Shown: positions 1 through 8,689 of the stretch, in pieces
Position numbering within the stretch: position 1 is the first letter of the stretch
Layout of the letters: the number at the start of each line of letters is the position of its first letter
Assembly: GCA_022641375.1 (NCBI GenBank)
Contig: JALCDF010000004.1
Coordinates: 1-54,421, forward strand
Direction: 5' to 3'
Source of the DNA: Megasphaera sp.
GTDB taxonomy: Bacteria; Bacillota; Negativicutes; Veillonellales; Megasphaeraceae
DNA length: 54,421 bases
Translations under genes and position numbers: made by a program
The notes under the pieces: model-generated
What the model was told of the DNA's origin: nothing
The model's database searches: none
The model's input: only the letters and a program-made list of their open reading frames with translations

Positions 1-2
1 AA

Positions 3-836
3 CACATCCTCCTGGCTCGTCAGGTTGGTGTACCGGCTATTGTTGTATATCTCAACAAAGCAGACCAGGTTGATGATCCGGAATTGATTGAACTCGTTGA
101 AATGGAAGTCCGTGAACTCCTGAGCTCTTATGACTATCCTGGCGATGATGTACCTATCATCGTAGGTTCCGCTCTGAAAGCTCTCGAAGGCGATGCTGAA
201 GCAGAAAAATCCATCCTTGATTTGATGGATGCTGTTGACAGCTATATCCCGACACCGGACCGCCCGACAGATAAACCGTTCCTGATGCCTGTAGAAGACG
301 TATTCACCATTACCGGCCGTGGCACTGTAGCAACAGGCCGTGTAGAACGTGGTACGATCAAAGTAGGCGACGCAGTTGAAATCGTCGGCCTGGCAGAAAA
401 ACCGACCGATACCGTTGTTACGGGCGTTGAAATGTTCCGTAAGATTTTGGACCTTGCAGAAGCAGGCGACAATATCGGTGCATTGCTCCGTGGCGTTGAC
501 CGTAAAGATGTAGAACGCGGTCAGGTATTGGCAAAACCGGGTACGATTCATCCGCATACGAAATTCAAAGCACAGGTATATGTGTTGACAAAAGATGAAG
601 GCGGCCGTCATACACCGTTCTTCAACGGCTATCGTCCGCAGTTCTACTTCCGTACGACAGACGTAACCGGCGTAATCCAGTTACCGGAAGGCACTGAAAT
701 GTGCATGCCTGGCGATAACGTCAAGATGGACGTCGATTTGATTACACCAATCGCTATTGAAGCAGGTCTCCGTTTCGCTATTCGCGAAGGCGGCCGTACA
801 GTAGGCGCTGGTGTTGTATCTGAAATCGAAGGCTAA
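3..836 (+). CDS. tuf: Elongation factor Tu, 3' part (partial at window start)
   Basis: Carries aminoacyl-tRNA to the ribosome as a GTP-bound complex. The frame is open from base 3 and reads [21 protein letters not shown], so the NKAD guanine-specificity motif of the G domain is present while the P-loop lies upstream of the window. Domains 2 and 3 follow intact ([13 protein letters not shown], then [24 protein letters not shown]) and the protein ends normally at [15 protein letters not shown]. It is followed by a strong terminator, so it is probably the last gene of a str-type operon, although the upstream genes are not visible. An internal ATG at 84 is not the start. Confidence 0.98.
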   Translation, partial: HILLARQVGVPAIVVYLNKADQVDDPELIELVEMEVRELLSSYDYPGDDVPIIVGSALKALEGDAEAEKSILDLMDAVDSYIPTPDRPTDKPFLMPVEDVFTITGRGTVATGRVERGTIKVGDAVEIVGLAEKPTDTVVTGVEMFRKILDLAEAGDNIGALLRGVDRKDVERGQVLAKPGTIHPHTKFKAQVYVLTKDEGGRHTPFFNGYRPQFYFRTTDVTGVIQLPEGTEMCMPGDNVKMDVDLITPIAIEAGLRFAIREGGRTVGAGVVSEIEG

Positions 837-866
837 TACGATTATCGTATAACACAATAGACTATT

Positions 867-899
867 AAAAGCAGCTTGCAATGCAGGCTGCTTTTTTTA
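867..899 (+). terminator. Rho-independent terminator of tuf
   Basis: AGCAGCTTGC pairs with GCAGGCTGCT around a very short loop, followed by seven T. It lies 30 bp after the tuf stop codon. Confidence 0.9.
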
Positions 900-935
900 A
901 CGATACGGCATGATGATTTGTGTCCCACAATTGCT

Positions 936-963
936 TTTCAAGGGTGTTATTTAGTGATATAAT
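936..963 (+). promoter_or_regulatory. Extended -10 promoter of pyrF-pyrE
   Basis: TATAAT at 958-963 is preceded by TG at 955-956 (extended -10). A weak -35, TTTCAA at 936-941, lies 16 bp upstream. No PyrR loop is visible in the short leader, unlike at pyrB. Confidence 0.65.
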
Positions 964-1002
964 TACTTAGATATGCCTAATATATAGACAGGAGGGATAT
1001 AA

Positions 1003-1722
1003 ATGGCAGATGATCGCATTATTACGGCGTTAGACGTTCATTCCCTGGAAGATATGGAACATCTTGTCACTCTGTTGGGTGACAGCATTTCTTTTTATAA
1101 AGTTGGTATGGAACTATTTTATAGTGTCGGCCCTGATGCAGTACGATATTTAAAGAGTCAGGGGAAGCATGTGTTCCTTGATTTGAAACTTCATGATATT
1201 CCTAATACCGTCGGGCAAAGCTTGCGGGCATTGACCCGGCTGGGTGCCGATTTGATGACGATTCACAGTTGTGGCGGCCGGGATATGATGGCTGCTGCTG
1301 CGGCTGCTGTCGCAGATGAAGCGGCCAAACTCAATATAAAACGTCCCCGTTTGCTGGCAGTGACGATTTTGACCAGTATAGATGAAACGGCCTGGCAGGA
1401 AATCGGCGGCAAGTGCAATATTTCCGATACCGTCAGGGGACTGGCAAAAATGGCGAAGGAAGCCGGTATTGATGGCACCGTTTCTTCCCCGTATGAAGCC
1501 CGCGAAATCCGTGCGATGAACGGTTCGGATTTTCTTATTGTGACCCCGGGAATTCGTCCGTCTTTTGCCGTTGCCAATGACCAGAAACGGTTTACGACGC
1601 CGGCCCAGGCATTAACCGATGGAGCTTCTCATCTGGTTATCGGCAGGCCCATTACGCAGGCCGCTGATCCGGTGGAAGCAGTCAGAAAGATTACTGCGGA
1701 AATTCGTGATATACATTACTAA
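1003..1722 (+). CDS. pyrF: Orotidine 5'-phosphate decarboxylase
   Basis: Catalyses the last step of de novo UMP synthesis, OMP to UMP plus CO2, in the cytoplasm. At 239 aa it has the usual bacterial length. The catalytic Lys-Asp-Lys-Asp set is visible as K33 and D60-x-K62-x-x-D65 within FLDLKLHDIPNTV, and the phosphate-binding end reads VIGRPI near residue 205. The ATG at 1003 follows an AGGAGGG site. pyrE follows about 50 bp later, so the two are probably cotranscribed from the extended -10 promoter at 936-963. It is separated from the pyrBC-carAB operon by four other genes, unlike the contiguous Bacillus pyr operon. Confidence 0.97.
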   Translation: MADDRIITALDVHSLEDMEHLVTLLGDSISFYKVGMELFYSVGPDAVRYLKSQGKHVFLDLKLHDIPNTVGQSLRALTRLGADLMTIHSCGGRDMMAAAAAAVADEAAKLNIKRPRLLAVTILTSIDETAWQEIGGKCNISDTVRGLAKMAKEAGIDGTVSSPYEAREIRAMNGSDFLIVTPGIRPSFAVANDQKRFTTPAQALTDGASHLVIGRPITQAADPVEAVRKITAEIRDIHY

Positions 1723-1773
1723 TCGATAATAAAAAAACAGCCGCAAGCACGGCGGAATGGAGACAGAATTAGT

Positions 1774-2361
1774 ATGATGACAGAAGAACAGGTACGGCAA
1801 TTATTAGTAGAAACAAAGGCGGTACTGGAAGGTCATTTCCTCCTTACTTCGGGATTGCACAGCCCCTTGTATGTAGAAAAATTTAATGTCCTGCAGCATC
1901 CTGAATATACGGAAAAACTTTGTAAAGAATTAGCAGCACGATTCAAAGACCAAAAGGTACAAACCGTGCTGGGGCCGATGACCGGCGGTATCCTTTTGGC
2001 CCATGAAGTGGGCAAGGCGTTGGGAACGCGGGCTATTTTTACGGAACGCGAAAAAGGTGTCATGACGCTGCGGCGCGGTTTTCATATCGAACCGGGTGAA
2101 CGGGTCCTCATCGTAGAAGATATCGTGACTACCGGCGGTTCGGTACAGGAAGTTGTTGACGTTGTTAAAAAAGCCGGCGGCGTCATTGTCGGTGTCGGCC
2201 TTCTCGTTGACCGCAGCGGCGGCCATGCCGAATTCGGAGTGCCAAAAGAAGAAGTGCAGGCTCTCTTGCATTTGACGGTACCTACATACAAACCGGAAGA
2301 ATGTCTTCTTTGTAAACAAGGCATACCCATGACTGAACGTGGCAGCCATCATTTGAAATAA
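1774..2361 (+). CDS. pyrE: Orotate phosphoribosyltransferase
   Basis: Joins orotate to PRPP to give OMP, the step before PyrF. It is 195 aa. The PRPP-binding signature VLIVEDIVTTGGS is at residues 111-123, and the N-terminal GHFLLTSGLHSPLYVEK is typical of the long-chain Firmicutes PyrE. The C-terminus contains CLLC within ECLLCKQGIPM, as in several thermophile and Firmicutes homologues. Two ATG codons lie in tandem at 1774 and 1777; the ribosome site (TGGAGA at about 1758) suits either. It follows pyrF closely and is followed 20 bp later by a membrane protein gene, so all three probably share a transcript. Confidence 0.97.
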   Translation: MMTEEQVRQLLVETKAVLEGHFLLTSGLHSPLYVEKFNVLQHPEYTEKLCKELAARFKDQKVQTVLGPMTGGILLAHEVGKALGTRAIFTEREKGVMTLRRGFHIEPGERVLIVEDIVTTGGSVQEVVDVVKKAGGVIVGVGLLVDRSGGHAEFGVPKEEVQALLHLTVPTYKPEECLLCKQGIPMTERGSHHLK

Positions 2362-2381
2362 ATCGTTTAGGAGATGTACCT

Positions 2382-3323
2382 ATGGAAATGTTATGGGCGA
2401 TAACGCCTTTCTTTTTGGCCGGCTTCTTTGCTACGGTATATGCTCGTTTTACGGGTATCAATATCAGTATGTGTGTATTGTTTTCGTACTTGTATATGGG
2501 TGCAACGCCTGTAGAATGTATTGTCGGCATGTTGATGTTCAATGTCTTTACGTATTTTACGACCTATACGCAGATCCATCGGATGAATGTCAAGAGCATG
2601 GTGTTCTTCCCGGGGATTCGTATGGCCATCCCTGTGTTGCTTACCATTGCGATTGCGGCGCTTAACGCGTTTTTAGGGATTATTTTCTTTATTTTCTGTT
2701 TCCTCATGGAAATTTTCGCCAAATCATATAAAGAAATGACACCTAAAGTGAGGCCGGAAAAGCAGCAGCTGGTCAAATTGGCAATCATTGCCGGCGTCGT
2801 GATTTCCGTTGGCGTGGCTATTGTTCAATTTGTTCCGGAAAATTATTATTATATCCTCGCTGGCATAGCGGTCTTGCTGTATACAGCCCTTATGTGGTTC
2901 GCCGGTGATCGCCATAAATGGAGCGATGTCTGGGATAGATTTCTTTATGGGACCATCTTTGCTGCCGGACTGACCGGAATCGATGGTACCGATTGGTTGC
3001 AGTCGATGCAGCGCAGCAAGAGTGCATCCGTCTTGTCACGGTGCTACCCGATTGTCATCAATGGCGGCATGATTATCGCGCTTGTCGTGAGCTATCTGAT
3101 GTACCATTATTTTTCCCTCGGGGCGCTTTTTGCAACGATCGGTTCAGCCGTAGGCGTTCGCCTCTTCGGCCTTACGGAATACAGTACCAAGGGAAAATTT
3201 TCTTACGTAACCATGGGCCTCGCTGTATTGACGGCGCTTGTGTTCATGATTCTCCAACCGGTACCATCCGGCTTTCCGGTGATTCCTATGGCGGATGAGT
3301 CCATGGGATTCTTCCAATTTTAA
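2382..3323 (+). CDS. Polytopic membrane protein of unknown function
   Basis: A 313-aa protein that I do not recognise. It is very hydrophobic, with about eight predicted membrane segments. The N-terminal half (residues 1-110) contains GINISMCVLFSYLYMG and a second hydrophobic block before a short charged loop (KSYKEMTPKVRPEKQQ, about 115-130). Four or five more segments follow, and the protein ends in a polar FFQF tail. The overall look recalls TauE/SafE-type or other small transporters, but no diagnostic motif is seen. It has a good ribosome site (AGGAG) 20 bp after pyrE and is closed by a terminator, so it is the last gene of the pyrF-pyrE transcript. A role in pyrimidine or orotate transport is only a guess from position. 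Confidence 0.85.
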   Translation: MEMLWAITPFFLAGFFATVYARFTGINISMCVLFSYLYMGATPVECIVGMLMFNVFTYFTTYTQIHRMNVKSMVFFPGIRMAIPVLLTIAIAALNAFLGIIFFIFCFLMEIFAKSYKEMTPKVRPEKQQLVKLAIIAGVVISVGVAIVQFVPENYYYILAGIAVLLYTALMWFAGDRHKWSDVWDRFLYGTIFAAGLTGIDGTDWLQSMQRSKSASVLSRCYPIVINGGMIIALVVSYLMYHYFSLGALFATIGSAVGVRLFGLTEYSTKGKFSYVTMGLAVLTALVFMILQPVPSGFPVIPMADESMGFFQF

Positions 3324-3336
3324 CAGACAGGAAAAC

Positions 3337-3375
3337 AAACCCGCAGCAGAGTATCAATAGCTGCGGGTTTATATT
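3337..3375 (+). terminator. Terminator after the pyrF-pyrE-membrane protein unit
   Basis: AAACCCGCAGC and GCTGCGGGTTT form a perfect 11-bp stem with a 12-nt loop, followed by the T-rich ATATTTTT. Confidence 0.9.
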
Positions 3376-3383
3376 TTTACGGG

Positions 3384-3412
3384 TGGATACTCCGTTGTAA
3401 GTATGTTACAAT
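3384..3412 (+). promoter_or_regulatory. Promoter of the DMT-transporter pseudogene
   Basis: TACAAT at 3407-3412 has TG at 3404-3405 (extended -10), and TGGATA at 3384-3389 sits 17 bp upstream as a moderate -35. It lies directly after the preceding terminator. Confidence 0.55.
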
Positions 3413-3436
3413 AGCGGGATGAAAGGAGGCCGGGTC

Positions 3437-4374
3437 ATGGCGAAACAAAATTTGATGCGAGGTTATATCTGTGCCGGTGGCGGAGCTGTTATCTGGGGCA
3501 TTACCGGGACAGTAGGACAATATTTACTGACGCACTATCACATGGATGCCTATTGGATTACAAATATGCGCATGTTTTTTGGCGGAATGGTGTTACTGTT
3601 TTTATCCCTTCCCCATTGGAAATCGATGGTGGGGATGCTGAAAGACAAAAACGATTTTCTTCATCTGTTGGGTTATTCCCTGCCGGGACTGCTGATGAGC
3701 CAGCTTGCTTTTTATATCTGTATTTTTTATTCCAATTCCGGCACGGCAGCTATCCTTTGCTCTCTGAGCGTGGTGATGATGGCCGGTATTTCTTGTGTTG
3801 GCGGCCGGCGGCTGCCATCGTTGCAGGAAGGGCTTTCTCTGCTGCTGGCTGTGGTCGGGGTATTCCTGCTGGCTACGAACGGAGACTGGTCATCGATGGC
3901 CTTGTCACCGGCAGGCTTGTTTTGGGGACTGATTGCGGCTGTCGGCGTTGTCTTTTATTCGTATATGTCGCAGCAGTTGGTGTGGAAATGGGGCAGCGTT
4001 CCCGTCAATGCCGTCGGCATGTTCATGGGAGGCCTTTGTCTGACCGTCTTTCTCCAGCCATGGCATGAGATTCCTGCGTTAGATCCGTTTGGATTTCTCT
4101 TATTGGCAGCATTGGTCCTCATTGGTACGGATTTCTCTTATTGGCAGCATTGGTCCTCATTGGTACGGATTTGACATATATCTTATTCCTGCGCGGTGTA
4201 GGGGATATCGGGCCGATTAAGGCAACGTTGTTCAGTACGTTGGAGCCGGTATCGTCTGCGATGTGCTCGGCGTTTTTTCTCGGAACGATGTTCGATATAC
4301 CGGAATTGGTGGGATTTGTCTGCATCTTGATGACGGTGTTCCTGGTCATGGCCAAATTCAGGGTCGGAGGATAA
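3437..4374 (+). pseudogene. EamA/DMT-family transporter, frameshifted by a 38-bp tandem duplication
   Basis: A ten-helix drug/metabolite transporter of the EamA type: GGGAVIWGITGTVGQYLL at the N-terminus, and LFSTLEPVSSAMCSAFFLG in the second EamA repeat. The ATG at 3437 follows AGGAGG. After the codons for ALVLIGTD the frame is lost, because bases 4091-4128 are repeated exactly at 4129-4166; 38 bp is not a multiple of three. The upstream frame then reads DFSYWQHWSSLVRI and stops at 4174. The missing C-terminal part (LTYILFLRGVGDIGPIKATL onward) continues in another frame to 4374. Removing one copy restores a single frame of 299 aa. Everything else looks intact, so the damage is recent, or the locus is switchable. 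A sequencing or assembly artefact is not excluded. Confidence 0.9.
4091..4172 (+). repeat. 38-bp perfect tandem duplication bordered by GGATTT
   Basis: Two identical 38-bp units lie at 4091-4128 and 4129-4166. Each begins with GGATTT, and a third GGATTT follows at 4167-4172. The single-copy ancestor therefore had GGATTT direct repeats 38 bp apart, which is the expected substrate for slippage duplication and for precise reversion. Confidence 0.95.
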
Positions 4375-4376
4375 TC

Positions 4377-4892
4377 ATGGCAAGGATAAAAAAATGGGTA
4401 ATTGCAATCTGTTTTGTTATCATCATGGCGCCTGTCAGTATGGCATCAGCCTGTGCCACTGAAATTTCCGGACATATTATTTCAACTCAGCTATTGACGG
4501 CGCTGCCATCTTATCATATTATGATAAATAAGCAGGGGTTGAAGACCTGTTGTCTGACTGTACCGGCATATTGCTGCAATGGCGTTTTGATGTTGCCGCT
4601 GCGCCGGATCGCAGAACAACTCGGGTATGCAGTTACCTGGGATGAAGAAGAACAGGCAGCTCTTGTAGATATAGATATCGCTTTTATGTATTTTTATCCT
4701 CGGGAAGACCGATACTCCCGTATCGGTACTGTGAAGGGGGGACATCTGGATGCATCGTATCAATACGGTGCCGGTCCCATTATCATAGAAGGGAAAATGT
4801 ACGTGCCGGCCCGGGTGTTTGAAGCATTTTTTAACGATGTTACTGTTCAGGATAGGAATACATATATTACATCACAGCGGATTCCGTTATAG
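4377..4892 (+). CDS. Secreted protein with copper amine oxidase N-terminal-like domain
   Basis: A 171-aa protein with an N-terminal signal peptide (KKWVIAICFVIIMAPVSMASACA, cleavage near residue 25). A Cu_amine_oxidN1-type stalk domain follows: residues of the form GVLMLPLRRIAEQLGYAVTWDEEEQAALV, then a second half GKMYVPARVFEAF. This domain is a common envelope module in Firmicutes and Negativicutes and has no known enzymatic activity on its own. The start at ATG 4377 follows GGAGG and lies 2 bp after the stop codon of the transporter pseudogene, so the two are probably cotranscribed. An open frame continuing upstream to 4263 overlaps the transporter and is not used. Confidence 0.8.
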   Translation: MARIKKWVIAICFVIIMAPVSMASACATEISGHIISTQLLTALPSYHIMINKQGLKTCCLTVPAYCCNGVLMLPLRRIAEQLGYAVTWDEEEQAALVDIDIAFMYFYPREDRYSRIGTVKGGHLDASYQYGAGPIIIEGKMYVPARVFEAFFNDVTVQDRNTYITSQRIPL

Positions 4893-4904
4893 TAGGAGGA
4901 AACA

Positions 4905-5204
4905 ATGGATATTGAACAATATATTGTGAAAATTGATACCGATACAGTGGTTATGGCGATGCGCGATTATTTTGAAGCCCGTCGTAAAGGGTGCCATGAA
5001 GATATGGAACAGCATCTGGCTGTAGCCGAAGCCTGCATTAAAGAATTAAATGAAATGGCGGGCCCCATTGTTACGGAAGCTGATACAGAAAACACGGAGA
5101 TAGATCATCTGGATGCGTTGTCAGCAGATGATGACAGCGAGGAACTGGACATGGATGATATGGATACTCTCGAGTTATCGCCGGAACCGAAATGGTGCAG
5201 CTAA
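4905..5204 (+). CDS. Small acidic protein of unknown function
   Basis: A 99-aa protein that I do not recognise. The N-terminal half is predicted helical (YIVKIDTDTVVMAMRDYFEARRKGCHEDMEQHL, in two stretches). The C-terminal half is strongly acidic (DDDSEELDMDDMD) and ends in EPKWCS. There is no signal peptide or membrane segment. A good ribosome site (AGGAGG) lies 12 bp after the preceding gene, so it belongs to the same transcript. The strongly negative tail suggests a protein-binding or adaptor role at most; no function is proposed. Confidence 0.75.
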   Translation: MDIEQYIVKIDTDTVVMAMRDYFEARRKGCHEDMEQHLAVAEACIKELNEMAGPIVTEADTENTEIDHLDALSADDDSEELDMDDMDTLELSPEPKWCS

Positions 5205-5227
5205 CGATTGTTTTTTACAAAAAAATC

Positions 5228-5256
5228 TTGACTTTAGTCCCTCATATATATAAAAT
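5228..5256 (+). promoter_or_regulatory. Promoter of the pyrB-pyrC-carA-carB operon
   Basis: TTGACT at 5228-5233 and TAAAAT at 5251-5256 are separated by 17 bp. Transcription would start near 5263, leaving a leader of about 150 nt that holds the two PyrR-like hairpins and a terminator. Confidence 0.85.
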
Positions 5257-5274
5257 AGATAGAGAGTATAGAAG

Positions 5275-5292
5275 GCAGTCCTGTGAGACTGC
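5275..5292 (+). promoter_or_regulatory. First PyrR-like RNA hairpin at the extreme 5' end of the pyr leader
   Basis: GCAGTC-CTGTGA-GACTGC forms a perfect 6-bp stem whose AGTCCTGTGAGACT core fits the PyrR recognition loop (ARUCCNGNGAGGYU), with one G-to-A change that keeps pairing with U. It would lie about 12-30 nt into the transcript. Binding by PyrR is inferred. Confidence 0.6.
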
Positions 5293-5315
5293 GCTATTCC
5301 TGTTATCATGTTGTA

Positions 5316-5402
5316 CCTTTAATGTAGTCCGGAGAGGCTAAAAAGGGACGTATTTGCCATGCTTATAATATGACCTTTGCCTTTGGGCAGAGGTCTTTTT
5401 TA
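5316..5402 (+). promoter_or_regulatory. PyrR attenuator: binding hairpin and terminator before pyrB
   Basis: CCTTTAATGTAGTCCGGAGA followed by GGCTAAAAAGG is close to the known PyrR element, with the loop AGTCCGGAGAGGCT at 5325-5338. The terminator stem is GACCTTTGCC (5372-5381) with GGGCAGAGGTC (5385-5395), followed by six T. The AAAAAGGG after the loop can pair with CCTTT of the terminator's 5' arm as an antiterminator. Known mechanism: UMP-bound PyrR stabilises the hairpin and allows termination. The pyrR gene itself is not in this window. Confidence 0.9.
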
Positions 5403-5415
5403 CAAGGAGGATTCA

Positions 5416-6360
5416 ATGATTAGTTTACAGGGGAAAAGCCTGTTGGGACTCCAGGGAGTGCCCAGGGAAGAAATTGAACTGATCCTGCGCGTGGCGCGTA
5501 AGATGAAGAAAGTCATTGATAGCGGAGATAAAAAATTATCTCTCTTGAAGGGAAAATCAGTATGTAACATGTTCTGGGAACCCAGTACACGGACACGGGG
5601 TTCTTTTGAAATGGCTGCGAAATATTTGGGTGCCGATGTCATCAACTTTACACCGCGGGGCAGTTCTATCCAAAAAGGAGAAAGCTTTCGTGATACCCTC
5701 CTGACGGTCATGGCGATGGGGGTCGATGCTATCGTTATGCGTCATAAACAGGAAGGCTCGGCGGTGCTGGCTCACCAATGCGTATCACCGCTGATTATTA
5801 ATGCCGGCGACGGGGCCCATGAACATCCGACACAGGCACTGCTGGATTTATTTACGATGCAGGATGTAAAAGGCCATATAGACGGATTAAAAGTAGTGAT
5901 TGTCGGAGATATCGATCATGGTCGTGTAGCACGCTCCAATATTTACGGCCTGAAAACATTAGGAGCCGATGTGCATCTTGTCGGCCCGCGGACGCTGCTG
6001 CAGCCGGAACTCGAAGCGATGGGCGTCACCGTGCATTATAATCTGGATGAAGCTCTTGAAGGGGCCGATGTCATCAACGTACTGCGCATCCAGCGGGAAC
6101 GGCAGGGAATCGGTTTTTTCCCCAGTGCCGGCGAATATAATTCATTATTTGGGATTAATGCCCAACGAATCCAAAAAGCAAAAAAAGATGTGCTGATCCT
6201 TCATCCCGGTCCGATGAACCGCGGTATTGAAATCGGCACAGATGTATGCTACGGCGAACATTCCTCTATTCAGGAACAGGTCAAAAACGGTGTTTCTGTT
6301 CGCATGGCTATATTATATTTAACCATTATAGGAGGCGATGACGTTGACACTACTCGTTAA
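5416..6360 (+). CDS. pyrB: Aspartate carbamoyltransferase catalytic subunit
   Basis: Condenses carbamoyl phosphate with aspartate to N-carbamoyl-aspartate. It is 314 aa. The carbamoyl-phosphate site STRTR is at residues 57-61, the 80s loop contains SSIQKGES with K87, HPTQALLDLF lies near 135, and LHPGPMNRGIEI is near 270. No regulatory chain gene (pyrI) follows, so it should be the unregulated class seen in Bacillus. The start at ATG 5416 follows AAGGAGG at 5404-5410, just after the attenuator; an upstream in-frame ATG at 5377 lies inside the terminator and is rejected. The 3' end overlaps pyrC by 23 bp. Confidence 0.97.
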   Translation: MISLQGKSLLGLQGVPREEIELILRVARKMKKVIDSGDKKLSLLKGKSVCNMFWEPSTRTRGSFEMAAKYLGADVINFTPRGSSIQKGESFRDTLLTVMAMGVDAIVMRHKQEGSAVLAHQCVSPLIINAGDGAHEHPTQALLDLFTMQDVKGHIDGLKVVIVGDIDHGRVARSNIYGLKTLGADVHLVGPRTLLQPELEAMGVTVHYNLDEALEGADVINVLRIQRERQGIGFFPSAGEYNSLFGINAQRIQKAKKDVLILHPGPMNRGIEIGTDVCYGEHSSIQEQVKNGVSVRMAILYLTIIGGDDVDTTR

Positions 6361-7633
6361 AGGCGGCAGAGTAATCAATCCGGCAGCTCAGCAGGACGAA
6401 ATTTGTGATATCCTCGTGGAAGACGGAAAAATCAAAGCAGTAGGCAATCACCTGGATGAAACCGGTGCAGAAGTATTCGATGCTTCCGGACTGGTTGTGG
6501 CTCCGGGATTCATTGATATGCACGTGCATCTTCGTCAGCCCGGCCAATCGGCCAAGGAAACAGTGGCAACCGGTACGCGGGCTGCAGCGGCCGGGGGCAT
6601 TACCCGGGTAGCGACGATGCCGAATACTAATCCGGTCATTGATAAGTCGATCATCGTCGAAGGAATGAAATATAAGGCGGAACATGAAGGCGTCGTCAAA
6701 GTTGAAATCGTCGGCGCTATTTCCAAGGGACTCAAAGGACAGGAACTGGCGGCGATGGGAGCCATGGCCAAAGCCGGTGTGGCGGCATTTTCCGATGATG
6801 GCCGCTATGTAGAAGATTGTGATTTCATGCGCAAGGCTATGGAATATGCCAGTATGTTCCACAAGGTCATCATTGACCATTGTGAAGAACAAGCTCTTGT
6901 GGCCGGCGGCAATATGCATGAAGGAATTGTTTCCAATGAACTGGGACTGAAAGGGCGTCCGGCAGTAGCGGAAGATATTGCCGTAGCCAGGGATATCCTG
7001 TTGGCGGAAGCGACGCATACGCCGGTCCATATCGCCCATATCAGCACGAAAAATGCAGTCGATATGGTACGCCGGGCAAAGGCAAAGGGAATCAGGGTGA
7101 CGGCAGAAGCGACGCCGCAGCATATGATCCTGACCGATGAAGCGCTGCGGGGATATGATACACGATTCAAGGTCAATCCGCCGCTGCGTTCGGATGATCA
7201 CCGGCAGGCGGTTGTTGACGGGCTGAAGGACGGTACGATCGATGCGATCGTTACCGACCATGCGCCACATGAATGGGAAGAAAAAGATGAAGAATTCAAT
7301 GTAGCTCCCAGCGGATTTGTAGGGCTTGAAACGAGTATCGGAGCTGTCCTGACGTATTTATATCATACCGGGGTTGTCGATTTGATGACGATTATCCGGG
7401 CGTATACGACTGGGCCGGCAAAAATCCTCAACCTGCCCGCCGGAGTCATCGCACCCGGAAAGGATGCGGACCTGACGCTGATTGATTTAGATAAAGAATG
7501 GGTAGTTGATTCAGATGCGTTCTATTCAAAAGGCAAATCATCGCCTTTTGATGATATGATATTCAAAGGGAAACCAGCTGCTACTATAGTAGACGGTGTC
7601 GTTGTGATGAAAAACGGGGAGGTTTTACGATGA
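6338..7633 (+). CDS. pyrC: Dihydroorotase
   Basis: Cyclises carbamoyl-aspartate to dihydroorotate. It is 431 aa, of the class I bacterial type. The zinc ligands HVH are at residues 62 and 64 in DMHVHLRQPGQ, and the later metal and catalytic Asp is in TDHAPHEWEEKDEEF near 307. The C-terminal amidohydrolase strand AGVIAPGKDADLTLIDLD is present. Its start overlaps the end of pyrB by 23 bp, and its stop overlaps the carA start by four bases (ATGA), indicating translational coupling throughout the operon. Confidence 0.97.
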   Translation: MTLTLLVKGGRVINPAAQQDEICDILVEDGKIKAVGNHLDETGAEVFDASGLVVAPGFIDMHVHLRQPGQSAKETVATGTRAAAAGGITRVATMPNTNPVIDKSIIVEGMKYKAEHEGVVKVEIVGAISKGLKGQELAAMGAMAKAGVAAFSDDGRYVEDCDFMRKAMEYASMFHKVIIDHCEEQALVAGGNMHEGIVSNELGLKGRPAVAEDIAVARDILLAEATHTPVHIAHISTKNAVDMVRRAKAKGIRVTAEATPQHMILTDEALRGYDTRFKVNPPLRSDDHRQAVVDGLKDGTIDAIVTDHAPHEWEEKDEEFNVAPSGFVGLETSIGAVLTYLYHTGVVDLMTIIRAYTTGPAKILNLPAGVIAPGKDADLTLIDLDKEWVVDSDAFYSKGKSSPFDDMIFKGKPAATIVDGVVVMKNGEVLR

Positions 7634-8688
7634 AGGGAATTCTCATATTAGAGAATGGACAGAAATTTTATGGTACCATGCTCATGAATGAACCAGCTGT
7701 GGGCGAAGTCGTATTTAATACAGGCATGACAGGGTATCAGGAAACGTTTACAGATCCGTCGTATGCAGGACAGATTATTACCATGACCTACCCGCTTATC
7801 GGTAACTATGGCCTGTTTCATGAAATCGAACAGGCAGACCGCCCCTATGCGGCGGGATTCATTGTCAGCGAACTGTGCGAAGAACCGAGCAACTGGCAAA
7901 ACGAAGGAACCTTATCGACGTTCATCATGACCCATCATATTCCCTGCCTTTATGGGGTAGATACACGGGCGATTACCCGGGCTATCCGGAGCCAGGGCGT
8001 CATGAAAGGTGTTATCGTTCCGGAAACAATGGATGAAGACAGCATTCGTGAATTATTCGATACGCCATTGGAAACACAGCTTGTCCGCCAAGTGACGACA
8101 CGGGAAATCAAGCATATGGGCAATGGCAAATATCATGTTGCGGTCATGGACTATGGTGCCAAGAATAATATCCTTCGCGACCTCGTAAAAAATAACTGCC
8201 GGCTGACTGTTTTCCCTGCTGAAACCAAGGCGGAAGAAGTACTGGCGACGAATCCGGATGGTATATTCCTCAGCAATGGGCCGGGCGACCCGAAAGATGT
8301 GCCGTATATCGTTGACGAAGTAAAAAAAATGATAGGGAAGAAACCGATTTTCGGTATCTGCCTGGGATTGCAGATGCTGGGCCTGGCCTTAGGCGGCAAG
8401 AGCCGTAAGCTGACGTTTGGCCATCGCGGTGCCAACCATCCGGTGAAAGATGTCCGGACAGGACGGGTATATATCACGTCGCAGAACCACGGCTATGTCA
8501 TCGATGAAGAATCGCTGCCCAAAGATGTAATCGTTACCCATCGTAACCTTCATGATAATACGCTGGAAGGATTCGAATATCCGCAAAAACAGATTATGTG
8601 TGTTCAATATCACCCGGAAGCTTCACCGGGACCGACTGATAATTTGTATTTATTTGAACAATTTATCAAGATGATGGAGGAAAACTAA
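7630..8688 (+). CDS. carA: Carbamoyl-phosphate synthase small subunit (glutaminase)
   Basis: Hydrolyses glutamine and passes ammonia to CarB. It is 352 aa. The N-terminal CPSase_sm domain begins [13 protein letters not shown], and the class I glutamine amidotransferase domain has its nucleophile Cys at 244 ([11 protein letters not shown]) and the His/Glu pair in [11 protein letters not shown] near 329-331. Its ATG overlaps the pyrC stop. It is followed 1 bp later by carB. It sits within the PyrR-controlled operon; no second, arginine-linked copy is visible near the arg operon 3.5 kb downstream, so arginine synthesis may draw on the same enzyme. Confidence 0.97.
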   Translation: MKGILILENGQKFYGTMLMNEPAVGEVVFNTGMTGYQETFTDPSYAGQIITMTYPLIGNYGLFHEIEQADRPYAAGFIVSELCEEPSNWQNEGTLSTFIMTHHIPCLYGVDTRAITRAIRSQGVMKGVIVPETMDEDSIRELFDTPLETQLVRQVTTREIKHMGNGKYHVAVMDYGAKNNILRDLVKNNCRLTVFPAETKAEEVLATNPDGIFLSNGPGDPKDVPYIVDEVKKMIGKKPIFGICLGLQMLGLALGGKSRKLTFGHRGANHPVKDVRTGRVYITSQNHGYVIDEESLPKDVIVTHRNLHDNTLEGFEYPQKQIMCVQYHPEASPGPTDNLYLFEQFIKMMEEN

Positions 8689-8689
8689 T

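Noticed and set aside
6350-7270. Long open frame on the minus strand across pyrC
   Set aside because: It lies wholly inside a well-supported gene, has no ribosome site, and encodes a His/Arg/Ile-rich product typical of antisense reading.
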